This document shows, in pieces, positions 1 through 12,755 of a stretch of DNA of 64,000 bases (positions are counted from its first letter, which is position 1; every line of letters starts with the position of its first letter). The notes below the pieces were generated by a model. The model was not told the origin of the DNA. It ran no database searches and saw nothing but the letters and a program-made list of their open reading frames with translations. This DNA is from Primulina eburnea (taxonomy: Eukaryota; Streptophyta; Magnoliopsida; Lamiales; Gesneriaceae): the NCBI RefSeq assembly GCF_022965805.1, contig NC_133103.1:28138329-28202328 (forward strand), in the 5' to 3' direction. Made by a program: the position numbers and the translations under genes.

Positions 1-1607
1 GATATATTGATTTATACCGGACATAGTTGAATTATGATGGGATTATGGATTGTACTGGATATGGGTTATGAATTGTAACTATTATTTGTGATGTTTGGAC
101 TGTTGGGGTTATCCAGACAGTATTGTTATGCCGTCGAAACATCAGTTGGTTGGTATTGATCAGATTCGGTATTGATTTAGATTGGATTGTGATACCATAT
201 GTCGATTGGCATTAATCATATTATGTGTTTTGATTTGATTATTAATCAGAACAAGTATTGAATTGAATTGTGTATTGATATTATACCTATTCAATTGTTA
301 TTACCAGATTGGGAATGGACCGAGATAGAGTCGGGACTTCTTCTTCTTCTTCTTCTGAGCGAGAAGATAAAGGTATAAATTAATGTTGAGTTGGGATTGC
401 ACAACTCGAGGGAGGTTTGACTCGAGTTTCCCTAAATCACATACTTTACCTTATTGCATTGATATTCGCATTAAGTTGATTGATGTACTTGTTCTCTTGA
501 TATTAGATGACAGGTATTAGACGAGTTATCTTGTGACAGAAGTGCCGGATAGTGGTTGTATCGCCACGGCACATTGCACGATGTCTCAAGATAGGATATT
601 AGCGATAGAGCTACAGCCTAGACGGATAGGTCAGGACACTGGATGTTTGGTTATATCGAGTAATGGAATCTATTACGGAATTCGATATAGGAACACCATA
701 TTTGGTTATATCGAGTAATGGAATCTATTACGGAATTCGATATAGGAACACCATATTTGGTTATATCGAGTAAAGGGTATTGGAATTCTTCTATTACGGA
801 ATTCGATATAGGAATACCAGGGCACTGGTTATATCGAGTAATAGAGATTATGGTTCCCTCCTTTACGGAATTCGATATAGGAATACCACATCTGGAAACC
901 GGGATCCCTAGACTAGGATTGAGTCTAGTCTAAAATGTAGAGTCACTGGATTGAGTGACAGTTATATCTTATGGTATTGATTAATACTGATATATGTTCC
1001 TGAATATAATTATGTTCCTGATATTGGTACATGTTTAGAATAGGAATTATTCTTGATATTGATTTATGTTCCTGATATTGGTACATGCCTAGAATAGGAT
1101 TTGTTCTAGATATTGAATTATGTTCCTGACTAAGGTACATGTTTAGAATATGATTTATTCTTGTTATTGATTTATATCATGAGGTTGATATAGGATATGA
1201 TTGTGTTATATGCTCTTATATGATTTATATGATTGCATGTATACATGATTTATACTGGGATATCTATATCTCACCGGAGTTATCCGGCTGTTGTCTTGTT
1301 TGTATGTGTGCATGGCAACAGGTGGGTTAGAACCAGGGTCAAGAAGAGATCGAGGCTGGACTAAATAGCGTGGAGATCCGGGCTTCAGAAGCAGCTTAGG
1401 ATTCAGGACTGACATGTAGTTGAACCTAGTTGAATTATTGTAGATTATACAATAATTGTATGTCATGGTTAATATGTAATTTGAATTTAATTACATTACG
1501 TTTCCGCTTTGCATTTTAAAAAAAAAAATTTTTAGACCCTGTTTATTATGAATGATTTAATATTCCTAAAGACGATTAAGGAATGGATTAGCGTCCGGGT
1601 CCCCACA
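1..1607 (+). repeat. Ty3/gypsy LTR, 3' part (family shared with four other LTRs here)
   Basis: The segment ends in CGTCCGGGTCCCCACA, the same terminus as the LTRs at 11249-13281 and, inverted, at 31023, 36080 and 41142. It shares blocks with them in order: a TTC-rich stretch near 340, the CTAAATCACATACTTTAC block near 433, a GGGATCCCTAGACTAGGATT block near 901, and the TTATCCGGCTGTTGTC block near 1275. The LTR start lies outside the window. No primer-binding site follows 1607; the next bases are open reading frame of another element, so this is probably a solo LTR or the 3' LTR of an insertion. Confidence 0.8.
661..880 (+). repeat. LTR-internal minisatellite
   Basis: Two perfect 55-bp copies (661-715 and 716-770) are followed by diverged copies, each containing ACGGAATTCGATATAGGAA. 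The block sits where the related LTRs carry their own tandem arrays. Confidence 0.75.
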
Positions 1608-2335
1608 CTTGGTTTCTGAAGATCTGTGAAAATATTTTTCATCATACTATTCCAAATTGGTTTTATATATGGTGGAAAATATTTGGTCCATCTGCAAAGA
1701 TTTTGCCAGAGGTTTTTATAAAACCTCTGAATACATGGTTAAATGTGGCCCCATGCATAAAGAAATCATTTTCTGAACATCGGATTGACAGCAAGACTTT
1801 ATGTCTATTCTTCATGGAATTTGGAATTCCATGGATCTGGAGATGGCAACCAGAATGTGATTATACTGAGGAAGGAATCCCTTGTTTAAAAAGAGTCAGT
1901 TATACTAAATTCTAGGATAAAATGTTACGAGAAGATCCAGCAACTGGAAAACTTCATGGTCATGAAACTCTTCTAACTATGGAGGAAAAAATTTCTTTAT
2001 ATCAGAAAGAATTCCTTAATCAACAGGAAAAAGAGAAAGACTCTATGAGTCGTTTCAAGATTCTGACTCAGAAATATTCTGATATTTATTCCAAAGAGAA
2101 GATGATTGAAGTTTATATTGAGGAAATGAAAAAGGATTTATATTCCAATATTGGATGCTCAGATTCAAAATCAGATAAATCAATGGCGTCTGAATCCAGC
2201 GAAAATCAATTCATACATCTAATGAAGATGCAGGATGCACAGGATCCAGATGAGGATATTCCTCAATTATCTCAAATTGAGGATATATTTGAAAGTCTGA
2301 AGAAATCTCTAAAAGATAATATCAAAGATGATTAG
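1608..2335 (+). pseudogene. Decayed retroelement or pararetrovirus-like protein, N-terminus cut by LTR
   Basis: The frame is open from the LTR junction at 1608 to 2335 apart from one TAG at 1913-1915. The downstream half begins at 1922 in the same frame. The N-terminal part is rich in Trp and Phe, with motifs WFYIWWKIFGPS and FFMEFGIPWIWRW. The C-terminal part is charged and coiled-coil-like, rich in Lys and Glu, and ends in an acidic tail. I recall this W/F-rich signature in proteins of plant endogenous pararetroviruses (Caulimoviridae-like) and some LTR elements, but cannot name the family. No reverse transcriptase lies beside it. The LTR junction has removed the start codon. Confidence 0.4.
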
Positions 2336-2527
2336 ATTTGTTGAAAGTGGAATCTCACTATTCAAGAGTTGGTCGAATAACACATCATGGAATATCATGA
2401 CAAAAAGTGGGTGGCATATCACTATTTACTTTTTGAATTTTGTACCCAAAGTTGGTTTTGCTTTAATAAAGCATTTACTATTTTTATTTTAAGATGGAAT
2501 CCGGGGTTTGGTGTCCGGCTCTTCTAT

Positions 2528-2629
2528 CTATATATAGGTTACTTCTGTGTTCTTAGGAGAACACGGTCGAGTTTGCTTCCCTCTCTCTACTCTCTCTTGT
2601 ATACAATCCTTCTGAAGTAAATCAATAAA
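2528..2629 (+). promoter_or_regulatory. TATA box followed closely by a poly(A) signal
   Basis: CTATATATAGG at 2528-2538 is followed by a CT-rich leader (about 2575-2600) and AATAAA at 2624-2629. A TATA box closely followed by a poly(A) signal is the arrangement of LTR R regions and of the caulimovirus full-length RNA promoter. It lies just after the decayed ORF at 1608-2335 and probably belongs to the same element. Confidence 0.35.
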
Positions 2630-2639
2630 AGTTTGAAGT

Positions 2640-3539
2640 TCTGATTACAACTTTGTAAGTTTACTGTTTTTATTTTTTGTTTTTATTTTTTGTTTTTAAT
2701 TTTATATTTCAGAGATTAGCCTTAATGTCAGGCTAAAGCATTCGTGCTAAATTATTACCTTACTATGACATGATCTATATTTATTTGTAACTTGGAATCA
2801 GATTGATATAATAAAAGATTTATTTAAATTTCTGGAATTTAATGTAATATAATTGTCTTTGGTTAGAACATAAGGTAAGAAGATGAACTAGGAAATGATG
2901 AACACAAGGTTCGAGTTTATCCGGGAAAAATAAATTCATGTTGTAGCCCTTCAGCCTGCTTAGCCGAGAAATGGCGTTTATGGGTGATTTTTATGAATTT
3001 ATGATTCTTTGGGCCCTCGATAAATCCTCTGTTGTTTAATTTCTCTGGTATATCTTTCGTAAATCCTTTTATGTTTTGTAAAATTCCAAGCAAGAATCTT
3101 ATATTTATTACTATTCTGGAGTTTAAATTTCTCTTTTTCTTAGCTCAGTTTGAGTTGAAGATGGTATATAGGCTGGAAACCAATAACCTCCATGTGTGCG
3201 AAAGCCACTAAGGAAAAATTTGGTAAAACAATGCCACGTATCAGATTCCTCTTTGATTCCAAGCCTCAGACGGTATATCCTTTCGGACCAGTCAAACGAT
3301 CCAATTTTTCAAAACTCAAAACATGAAACTTCTATATCTTTGAGTTTTCTACGTCATATCCAAATCTCAAATCATTTGGGCTTCATATGAAAAAGATATA
3401 TCACTATTTACCATTTTGCCCTTAAAATTAATTCATTATTTTTCAACTTATTTACGAAAATGCCATCAAAATAAATTGAATATTTTTCAACTTATTTACC
3501 AAAATGCCATTAAAGCTATTTTAGTCTCGGGGTCTCACA
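2640..3539 (+). repeat. Probable LTR end of an unidentified LTR element
   Basis: No gene is visible. The last part carries duplicated ATTTTTCAACTTATTTAC lines (about 3438 and 3483) and closes with GGTCTCACA at 3531-3539, a typical gypsy LTR terminus. Immediately after it, the env-like frame of the copia element at 3540-13765 begins mid-gene. This suggests an element inserted into that copia element, with its other end beyond the window. The LTR start was not found. Confidence 0.3.
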
Positions 3540-4614
3540 GCTTCTGATGGGGTTCTTTAAAATTCATTTATTGAGGACGGAGAGAAATCGTAGATACTAT
3601 CCCGAACAAATACTCTCCCATACTTGACTGAACGCTCATTTTCAATAGCAAAGATCAAATTGCAGTAGAATTCAAGTACTGGTCTTCGAGCATAAGGCAT
3701 GACCGAAATAACAGTGGAACTCAGCCTTCGTTGTTGCAAAAATGTGGAGAGATTATACCTTGCGTATGCCTCAAATTCGATATTGCGTTCTTCGATAAAT
3801 TCACGATGAGCATACAGAGCCCATCTGCTAACAGCCGCCTCAGAGTAGAATCTTGTTTAAAAAGAATGAGCAAGATTGTAGTTTGTGTTGTAACATTATT
3901 TGCAACACCAGTGTCAACACCACCAGAAGGGTCTGTAACTTCAACTTCAGGAGCAGGGTCACTCACTGATTCTGTGGGTTCAGGGTTAGGTTCAGTCTCC
4001 TTAGGGATAACTGGGGTGCCTTCATCCTTAGAAGATCCCACTGTCTGCGCACCTTTCGCCGCTTTTAGACTGTTCATAAAGTCAGCCAGTGATTGTTCAT
4101 CCTCAGAAGAGAAACATACCTCGGTCGAGGGCTCAGAAGACTTATCAGTTGGAGGAGCGGATGAGGATGATGGGGCTGATGTTTTCTTAGTACGAGATTA
4201 CCGCTTCCGTTGGACCAACTCGAAATTGTCATCACCTGAGTCATCTCCAGACGAAAAATCTAGATCAAGTGTAAAATAGGTGGCCATTCGAGGTTTCTTT
4301 GGCGCATCAAAGTTAGGGCTGTAACCTGCTTGCCGCTTTGATCGCCTTCGAAATACTGGAGGTTGAGTGGGAAAGACCCTTCGATAAATCTCCTTGTCTA
4401 TTGGGTTGTCAGCATCCAATGGATTACCAGGCTCTCCATGGAGAATTTCTTCCAATGGGAGAGCTTCGGGGTCAACAGACACCATCTGCAATGGGTTTTC
4501 AGGAGGGTTCTCAGACGGTGGTGTTTTTGGCGGTGTTGTTGCCGGAGGAGAAACACCTTGACTTGTCGCCATTTCACTTCGTATGTCGTGTGGATCGAAT
4601 TGATGATCTGCCAT
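3540..4614 (-). pseudogene. Env-like 3' ORF of the SIRE-like element
   Basis: The frame starts at 4614 (MADHQFDPHDIRS) and runs to 3721 with one stop at 4200-4198. It then shifts frame near 3850 and continues at 3739-3557. The first half is Pro/Glu/Asp-rich, with a basic patch RRRSKRQ. The last part has the signature EFYCNL...YGRVFVRD...YDFSPSSINEF, which I associate with plant retroelement proteins labelled envelope-like or putative plant transposon protein. I see no convincing signal peptide or transmembrane segment. The C-terminus is lost at the 3540 junction. Function is unknown, and the envelope label is convention rather than proof. Confidence 0.6.
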
Positions 4615-5646
4615 TTGTTTTGACGGAGAGGGAGAGTGAGACAGTAAACAGAGAAGAGCAATTTTTCATTGTTACGGAATGAAACAGAGAGCAATAATCA
4701 AATTTGATAAATCTGAAAGAAACGAGCAAAGAAAAATTGGTCAGAAATTAATTAGGTGGGAATATAAACCCTCACATCAACGGTAACAAAAATTTTATTT
4801 TTTGAAAATTACACAGTAACAGAAAAAAACTCGGACTCAATGATTACCATATTCGAAATTATCTTACTAAATTGCACTTTTACTCCTTATACCCAACGGT
4901 ACGGGATAACTCAAGGCACAGAAACATTAAAGACCAGCCTGAACAAAAACACTTCGAGTTCATCCCATGTCCATAAGACGTCACTTCTTTTGAGCATGGT
5001 CAATTAAAGTTTCTATCAATCGTCATGAGTCAACACTGATATGTCACTGAATATGATAAGTTCACGAAACAAAAAAAAATTATGCATGACTTACATATGC
5101 CTACAATAAGATGATTTCTCAGAAAAAGTCAGGTAGTCTATAATTTTGTGCAGTGTCTGAACTTGGTGTTGCAACACTTCTGGCAACACCACTGAGTTAG
5201 ATTTGAACTTCCATAAAATTTTCTTTTGTTTCAGAAATGGTAGCTCCCACTGTAGAAGAACGGTCTTTAATGGACTCCCCTAGGTAGCTTTTTCCATTAC
5301 TATTTTTACTTAGAAGTGGTAGCTCCCACACTAGAAGAACGGTCTTCAATGGACTCTTCTAGGTAGCTTTTTCCATTTTCTTCTAAATTTTTTTTTTCTA
5401 CCTCTTTTCTTTTTTTCTCCTTATGCTCACATTTTCCAAGTCACATTTTCACATTGGACAAGATCATGATTTCTATGAACATCCTCAACTACTCGATGGC
5501 TTGGATTGAGCATAATTTATTCCTCAACATTTGATTGGAAGTATGAAAACTCAGAGAGTACCTTTCAGAAATTGCCGTCACTGTTCAGACATTACCCAAA
5601 AAAAATGTTTATGATTATGAAGTATGCCTAGCATCCTAAAAAAATG
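4615..5646 (-). other. Non-coding spacer between pol and env-like ORF of SIRE-like element
   Basis: No supported ORF. It contains two near-identical 60-bp copies, 5239-5298 and 5318-5377, each with GGTAGCTCCCAC, AGAAGAACGGTCTT and CTAGGTAGCTTTTTCCATT. A pyrimidine-rich run follows (about 5370-5425), which is purine-rich on the element's coding strand and may be an internal polypurine tract. Confidence 0.6.
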
Positions 5647-8600
5647 TCATGCAGAAATGGGTGTTGTCTCTGGTGTTGACAACACCATGGACAACACGGA
5701 ACAAATGTTTTTAAAGTACACACATGCTGAGATATTTTCGAAGATTTGAAAATCTCTCGAAATCCAAAGGTTTCGTGAAAATATCGGCCAGCAAGTTTTC
5801 AGTCCTGACAAACTCCAATCGTATAATACCTTGTTCAACAAGTCTCTAATAAAATGATGTCTTATATATATGTGTTTAGTTCGAGAGTGTTGAACAGGGT
5901 TCTTAGAAATGTCTATAGCACTAGAGTTGTCGCAATACACAATCATTATGTCACTATGAAACCCATAATCATTAATCATTTGATTCATTCACATAAGTTG
6001 AGAGCAACAGTTTGCAGCTGCCACATATTCAGATTCCGCTGTGGACAGGGAGACACAATTTTGTTTCTTGCTAGCCCATGATACAAGGTTATTTCCCAAA
6101 TAAAAACACCCTCCCGAAGTGCTTTTCCTATCATCTAAGTCACCCGCCCAATTAGAGTCAGAAAAGCCTACCAAGTTTGTGTTTGTGTCATGAGTGTACC
6201 ACAACCCAAATTCTAGTGTACCTGCAATGTATCTTAGTATACGTTTTACAGATTTAAGGTGCGAAATTTTTGGATCAGCACGGTACCTAGCACATAAGCA
6301 CACACTGAACATAATATCGGGTCTAGTAGCTGTTAAGTACAGAAGACTCCCAATTATGCTACGATACATGGTGTTGTCAACACCCTCGACAACACCATCC
6401 TTAGATAACTTGTCACTTGACCCCATAGGTGTTCTCACATGTTTTAAGCTGTCAGTAGAGAATTTTTTGATCAGATTTTTTGCATACTTGTACTGACACA
6501 GAAATATACCATCATGCAATTGCTTAACTTGTAATCCAAGAAAGAAATTTAATTCTCCTACCATGCTCATTTCGAATTGAGATGCCATGCAGTCCACAAA
6601 CTTACTCACAAGTATTTTGGACGAAGCACCGAAGACAATGTCATCAACATATACTTGACAAATCAAAATATCATTATTTTGTTGTTGAATGAAAAGGGTT
6701 TTGTCAACCTCACCTCGTTTGAACCCCAAGTCTATCAGATAGTCAGCTAACCTGTCGTACCAAGCCCGTGGAGCCTGTTTCAGTCCATATAGTGGCTTTT
6801 TTAGTTTGTAAACATGGTCCATGTGGTGAGGATCTTCAAATACCTTAGGTTGACAGACATACGCTTCTTCATGTATAATGTCATTCAAGAACGCGCTTTT
6901 CACATCCATTTGATACAATTTAATACGCATATGACATGCAACAGCAAGTAACAATCGGACAGACTCCATTCGTGCCACAGGTGCGAAGGTTTCATCGAAA
7001 TCCACCCCCTCAACCTGTGTATACCCTTGAGCTACCAATCGTGCCTTATTTCGAATAATGTTACCGGATTCATCTGTTTTATTTTTGAATATCCATTTTG
7101 ATTCAATAGCATTGACGTTCGAAGGTCTGGGAACTAAGTCCCATACATCACTGCGAACAAATTGTTCTAGTTCTTCATGCATGGCATTAATCCAAAATTC
7201 ATCCTTAAGGGCCTCATTCACATTTTTAGGTTCAATTGAAGACACAAAGCATGTGTGGCTTACCTGGGCGAATGTGGAGTTCATACACACTAATCCGATC
7301 ATTTTCCGGTAGTCAACCTTCTCCTTTTTCCTTGTTTGCACTCCTCATGTATTTCACCAATGACTTGTGACGATGGGTGATCCTTTTGAATTTTGCTTGG
7401 AATGTCTCTTCTTTCATTGTGTATTATCCCATCATCGTCGTCGTTTTCATTTTCCATGGTTTCGGATCTGTTTATTGGCGGTGTTGTACATGGTGTTGCT
7501 TTATTGGTCTCAACACTAACCTCAACACCAATGCTGGTTGAAGGCTCACTTGAATCCAACAGTCCCTCAATATCATCCTCTTTAGATTTTCCTGTTAGTC
7601 CTGCAAGATCATCAAAAACAACATTAATAGATTCAATGGTAGTTCTTGTTCTTAAGTTAAACACACGAAAAGCTCGACTATTCATTGAATATCCAAGGAA
7701 CAGGAACTTATCACTTTTGGAATCGAATTTCGCGAGATGTTCTCGATCATTTAGGACGTGGCAAATACATCCGAAAACATGAAAGTATTTGAGGTTTGGT
7801 TTCCTCCCCATGATGATTTCATAAGAGGTCATAGTGGATCCACTTCTTAGAAACACACGATTAGAAATGTGACAAGCCATGTTCAAGGCTTCAGCCCAAA
7901 ACCTTTTAGACACATTCTTTGAGCTCAGCATGACTCGTGCCATTTCTTGAAGAGTTCGATTCTTCCTTTCGGCTATACCATTTTGTTCGGGAGTTTTAGG
8001 GGCAGAAAATTCATGAGAAATTCCTTTCTTTTCACATAGGGAAGTAAATAGAGAATTTTCAAATTCTTTCCCATGATCAGTTCGAATTCTAACAACTTTC
8101 TCATCATGCAAGTTGGTTATTCGTGCATGCAGTTTCTTGAAAACACCAAACATATCCGATTTTTCTCTTATAAAACTTATCCAGGTGAAACGGGAAAAAT
8201 CATCAACACAAACGAGTGAGTATTTCTTACCTCCCAAGCTTTCAACATCCATTAGACCCATTAGATCCATGTGTAGAAGTTCAAGACACCGTGTTGTCCC
8301 AAAGTGTTGCAACACCGGGTGAGCAACACGGGTTTGTTTCCCCTTTTGACATGATCCACAAATATATGCATTATCAGAACATAAATTAGGCATACCTCTC
8401 ACAGCTTCATACTTACAGAGATTTTTCAAGGTTTTGAAGCTCACATGACCCAGTTTCTGATGCCATAGATCCAGATTGCTTACCTTGGCACTTCGACTAT
8501 CATCACTATCTCCCACAAGATAGCAATTATCTGCAGATCGTGTTCATGTCATAACATAAACATTTTCATCATTAAAAACTTCACAATTATTCTTGTTGAA

Positions 8601-9221
8601 TCTCACATGTAAGTCATCATCACAAAGTTGACTTATGCTTATTAAATTCGAGTTAAGTCCTTCAACATGTAAGACATGGTGAAGCTTGGGAAGTCCATCA
8701 ACATTTAGGGTTCCTTTGCCTACAATTCTCCTTTTGGCACCACCTCCATAAGTTACACGTCCACTTTTTAGTTCGGAATAATAAATGAGGAGTTCTTTAG
8801 AACCTGTCATGTGACGGGAACACCCACTGTCAAAGTACCATGCTCCTGCAATGTTAGTTTTCAGCGATGTATAAATGACATTACATTGAATGACAGTTTT
8901 TGGTACCCAAATTTTTTTTGTGAAAAAACTTTTGGATGTGGTGTTGGACATGGTGTTGGACAACACCTTATGCAACACCTGATTTGAATGCCACATGAGA
9001 TAGTCAGTTCTGAGTTTGTAGCAGAAAAGTTTGATGTGCCCAGTCTTACGGCAGTAGTGACAGATGAAATGGTGCTTTCGTTGCTTGGGGTTTGAGATTG
9101 ATACATGTTTCTTGCCTTGAGCCATCTTTGCTGATGAATGATTTTTTTGTGGTGAGGAGCCTGAACTGGATGTTTTCAGCGTCTGTTCAGAGACCAGCTT
9201 TGAGCTTTGTACAGATTTCAT
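5647..9221 (-). pseudogene. pol: Copia pol: protease, integrase, reverse transcriptase, RNase H
   Basis: Reading down the minus strand: a zinc-knuckle-like CHYCRKTGHIKLFC segment and the protease active site DSGCSRHMTG (9221-8544). An in-frame TGA (8546-8544) precedes the GAG-pre-integrase HQKLGHVS...CGSCQKGKQ motif and the integrase core LHMDLMG...TPEQNGIAERKNRT (8516-7299). After a frameshift near 7300-7340 come the reverse transcriptase, with VYVDDIVFGAS, and the RNase H start (7341-5989). A TGA at 5991-5989, where related proteins have Trp, separates the rest of RNase H with YCDNSSAI and SRTKHIYIRHHFIRD, and a final frameshift spoils the end. All catalytic domains are recognisable, but the polyprotein cannot be made. 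Confidence 0.9.
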
Positions 9222-9265
9222 TGGTGAATTTTCTGTTTTAGTGACAGCATCGACTCATGCACCCT

Positions 9266-10850
9266 TTACAAATACTGTGGTCCTCGAACTGGAGTTAGAC
9301 CACTCACCATGTTCATACATACTTGGAACATAACCAAGGCCAGATCTGTTGTCCTTTCCCATATAGTCAGTAGTGCGTCAAGTTTTGATGAGCTTGTATT
9401 GAATTTAGCAAGAGTTTTTGATGCTTTCTCAAAATCATCTATGACTTTACATAGTTCGAGATCCTTTCTACTTAGCAAAACTTCTAGACGAGACAAGTTG
9501 TTCTTCAACTCAGCGTTTTCTTTTGACAGTAATGAGTAAGCCTTATTTCTTTTGAGCCAGTCATCATAGAGTTCTTCATACATCCTTTGGACAATTTCAA
9601 TAGAAAGCACTTCATGGTCAGATTCCTGAATTTTGTTAGCTTCTGAAACTTCCAGAGAGTTGGCATTGAGACAGTGATTCTGACACAGTGTTGCGCCCTG
9701 ACGTCGCAACACCAGCGGCAACACCAAAGGGATTGACCTGCAGTTTGTAGGTTTTATCCTAGACAGCGGATAAAGAGGTGCAATCATCTCCTTCCTTGGT
9801 TTCAAAGTCCTCATCAAGATCCTCATCACTCAGTGTAGCTGCCATATTTTTGTTTTTACGAAGCCGATTTGCGCACTCATTTGCGTAATGACCAAATCTA
9901 GAGCATTCTCTGCATTGGACTGAATCAAGTTTCTTTATTTCTGTTCGAGCTGATGAATCATTTCTCGATCTGAAATTCCCTTGTGTTGATGCAGTTATTT
10001 TATTTCTTTCATAAGGAACAAACTGTGGTCTTGATGTTGATACAATCTTCTTTTTATCACTCATTCTTTTTAGGTAGTCACCAAATTTTTTTGTGATTAA
10101 GGAGATTGATTCCTCGCCAAGATCGGAGTCCTTTGCCTCCTAAACTAGATTATTCACAGAATCATTCATAGTTTGTAAGGCAACAGCCTTCCCAGTATCT
10201 CTTTTCTGTAGGTCTAGATTCATCTCAAATGTTCTGAGTGAGCTGATTAGATCCTCCAGATTAATCTTAGAGGTGTCCTTGGATTCGTCAATAGCACATA
10301 TTTTGATATTAAAACGCTCAGGAAGAGATCTCAGTACCTTGCTAACCAATCTTTCATTTGACATAGAATCACCGAGACTAAAGGCCTCATTCGCTATCTC
10401 ACGCAATCTCCGATCATATTCCATAATAGTCTCGTTTTCCTCCATCCTTAAACTTTCAAATTTAGAGGTCAACATCCTGAGTTTGGTTCTACGAACAATC
10501 TCAGATCCTTCGCAGTGCTTTTGAAGAATATCCCAGGCTTCTTTGCCGGAGATGCAGTTGGTGATGAGACAAAACATGTTGATATCAACAGAGGTGAAAA
10601 TAGCATTTAGCGCCTTGGAGTTGAAGTTCGAGGTTTGAACTTCATCATTGGACCAGGAACTCTCAGGTTTGCTTCGACTGTCTCCATCATCATCAACTAT
10701 CCTTGGTGGGGACCAACCATCTAAGACTCGTTGCCATGCCCTTTCTTCTATAGATTTGATGTACATCCTCATCTTGACTTTCCAGAGAGCATAGTTCGAA
10801 CCATCTAGGACTGGTGGTCTAAAAACCGTGTTAGACACTAGTGGATCCAT
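9266..10850 (-). pseudogene. gag: Copia gag with CCHC zinc knuckle
   Basis: The ATG at 10850 gives MDPLVSNTVFRPPVLDGSNY, the usual copia gag start, then the gag core with W..LQKHCEGS and EYDRRLREIANE. One TAG (10142-10140) interrupts the frame, which resumes unchanged to 9759 and includes the knuckle CRECSRFGHYANEC. A further frame (9829-9266) encodes a coiled-coil segment ELYDDWLKRNKAYSLL typical of the long SIRE gag C-terminus. It is offset by a frameshift near 9780-9830, and another offset separates it from pol. The product would be the nucleocapsid/capsid precursor. Confidence 0.85.
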
Positions 10851-10918
10851 TAAGCTATCAGTGTATTTCCTGTAAACAGCAATAAACCAGAATCAAACAC
10901 TTAGTATATCAAGTGATG

Positions 10919-10930
10919 GCTCTGATACCA
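10919..10930 (-). other. Primer-binding site (tRNA-iMet)
   Basis: The minus strand reads TGGTATCAGAGC, the standard plant initiator-Met tRNA complement, two bases inside the 5' LTR of the SIRE-like element. Confidence 0.9.
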
Positions 10931-11390
10931 CTTGAAAGAATTATTGCGCATTAATTGTCAGGAAATAAATATTAAAAAAAACTTGTATGTCAGAATTGAG
11001 TGTTGTGCTCAGTGTTGTCAACACGGCACACAACACAGCAGCGAAAATTTGTTATTTAATATGGACGTAACATCAACAAATGAATGCTTGAATTTCACTT
11101 ATGCACAAGTATAAACACTTATGCAACGTCTCATGGCAAAAATTCACTAGAACACTTATATCAATCGTTTACACCAAAACAATCTTAGTGAAAAGAAAAA
11201 AAAAATCAATTCCCTTGACACTCCAAGGAATTAAACATGCATCAAAATTGTAATGCCCGAGAATTAATCACTGTTAATCAAGGATTATTGACTTATAATT
11301 TAACGTGATTACAAAAGAGCCAACTGAGACACGATTTAAGAGAATGTGCAGCTATTTATTTTGAATTTCAGCATGTGTTGCCGAAGCAAC

Positions 11391-11600
11391 ACCGCACCTG
11401 CGCTCAGGAATATACCGCACCCGCGGTGCAATTCCAGTAGGGTAGCAATTTTTGAAAAACTGAGACCGCACCCGCGGTGCAGGACCGCACCCGCGGTCTC
11501 GACATGTACCGCACCCGCGGTCGTGCAATTTCGGAAGATGGAAATGCTGCCGAACCAAGAGCGCACCCGCGGTGCATCAAAGACCGCACCCGCGGTGTGA
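11391..11600 (+). repeat. Cluster of GC-rich imperfect palindromes in LTR U3
   Basis: About seven copies of ACCGCACCCGCGGT or close variants (near 11391, 11413, 11464, 11484, 11509, 11559, 11583). Each can fold as an ACCGC/GCGGT hairpin. The cluster ends about 50 bp before a TATA-like run, where upstream promoter elements would be. Confidence 0.8.
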
Positions 11601-12486
11601 CGTGCAGTGCAAAGAGCTATGCCACGTCTCATGTTATTGCATGGATATATATATATATATGTTGAGCCATTCGTTTCCTTCATATTTTAGCAGCAAGAAA
11701 TCGAGAAAAGGGTTATGGAAAAGAGTTGAAAATCCTTACGCCTTTTGTGAGAAATCCGTCCGTCTGATTTTGAATCCGACTTCGGTATTGAGTTCCTGGC
11801 AACGTAGGATACAACTGGACGTAAGTTTTACTACGTTTTGACATGTTTTAGAATTATGATATTGTCAGAATTGAATGGAATTCATATATGATGTTCGTGA
11901 CATATTAGACATCATAGAATCGAAGTCAGATTAAGAAACGGACTGATTATGGAATTGTTATAAATTTTTAGGGTATATTGATTTATACCAGACATATTTG
12001 AATTGTGATTGGATTACGGATTGTATTGGATATGGGTTATGGATTGTAACTGTTATCTGGTGATATGGTATTGACGGGGATACTGAGTTTGTACCGTTAT
12101 GCCGTTGATTTTGAATTAAATCAAGATTGATCAGATTGTTATTGATTTGAAAGGTATATTGACATGAGATTATTGATATTGTCATTGCCAGACAGACTGT
12201 GAATTCAGGACTTCGACTGAACCGGAACCGGCGAAAGAAAGGTATAAGTCAATGTGGTATTGGGAGATCGACTTGAGTCGGTTAGACTTGAGTTTCCCTA
12301 AATCACATACTTTACTTTATTGCATTGATTTGATTGATATACTTGTTCTCTTTATTATAGATAGCAGGTATTAGACGAGTAGTCTTATGACAGAAGTGCC
12401 TGATAGTGGTGGGATCACCACGGGCACATTGCACAATGTCATGAGATATTGTGTTGGCGGAAGGGCCATAGTCTGCTACTGGATAA

Positions 12487-12755
12487 TTGGCTATCGATGT
12501 GGATAGAATTATAGCTCATTCTATTACTGGTGATCAGTATTGTATCGATGTGGATAGAATTATAACTTCTTCTATTACTGTTGATCGATGTTATATCGAT
12601 GTGGATAGAATCGGAGTTTCTTCTATTACTGGTGATCGATACTATACTGATGTGGATAGAACCAGAGCTTCTTCTATTACTGGTGATCGATACTATATCG
12701 ACGTGGATAGAACTGGAGTCTTTTCTATTACTGTTGGTCGATATGGAATGCCAAT
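12487..12755 (+). repeat. LTR-internal minisatellite (about 57-60 bp unit)
   Basis: Five copies containing ATCGATGTGGATAGAA followed by TTCTATTACTG(G/T)TGATC. The same unit, inverted, occurs in the three LTRs at 31023-43052. Confidence 0.85.

Noticed and set aside
11336..11683. Cys/Arg-rich small ORFs over the GC-rich palindromes, and a CRISPR-like look of the regular repeats
   Set aside because: Open in many frames because of GC-rich repeats. Spacing is irregular, and the setting is an LTR promoter in a plant genome.
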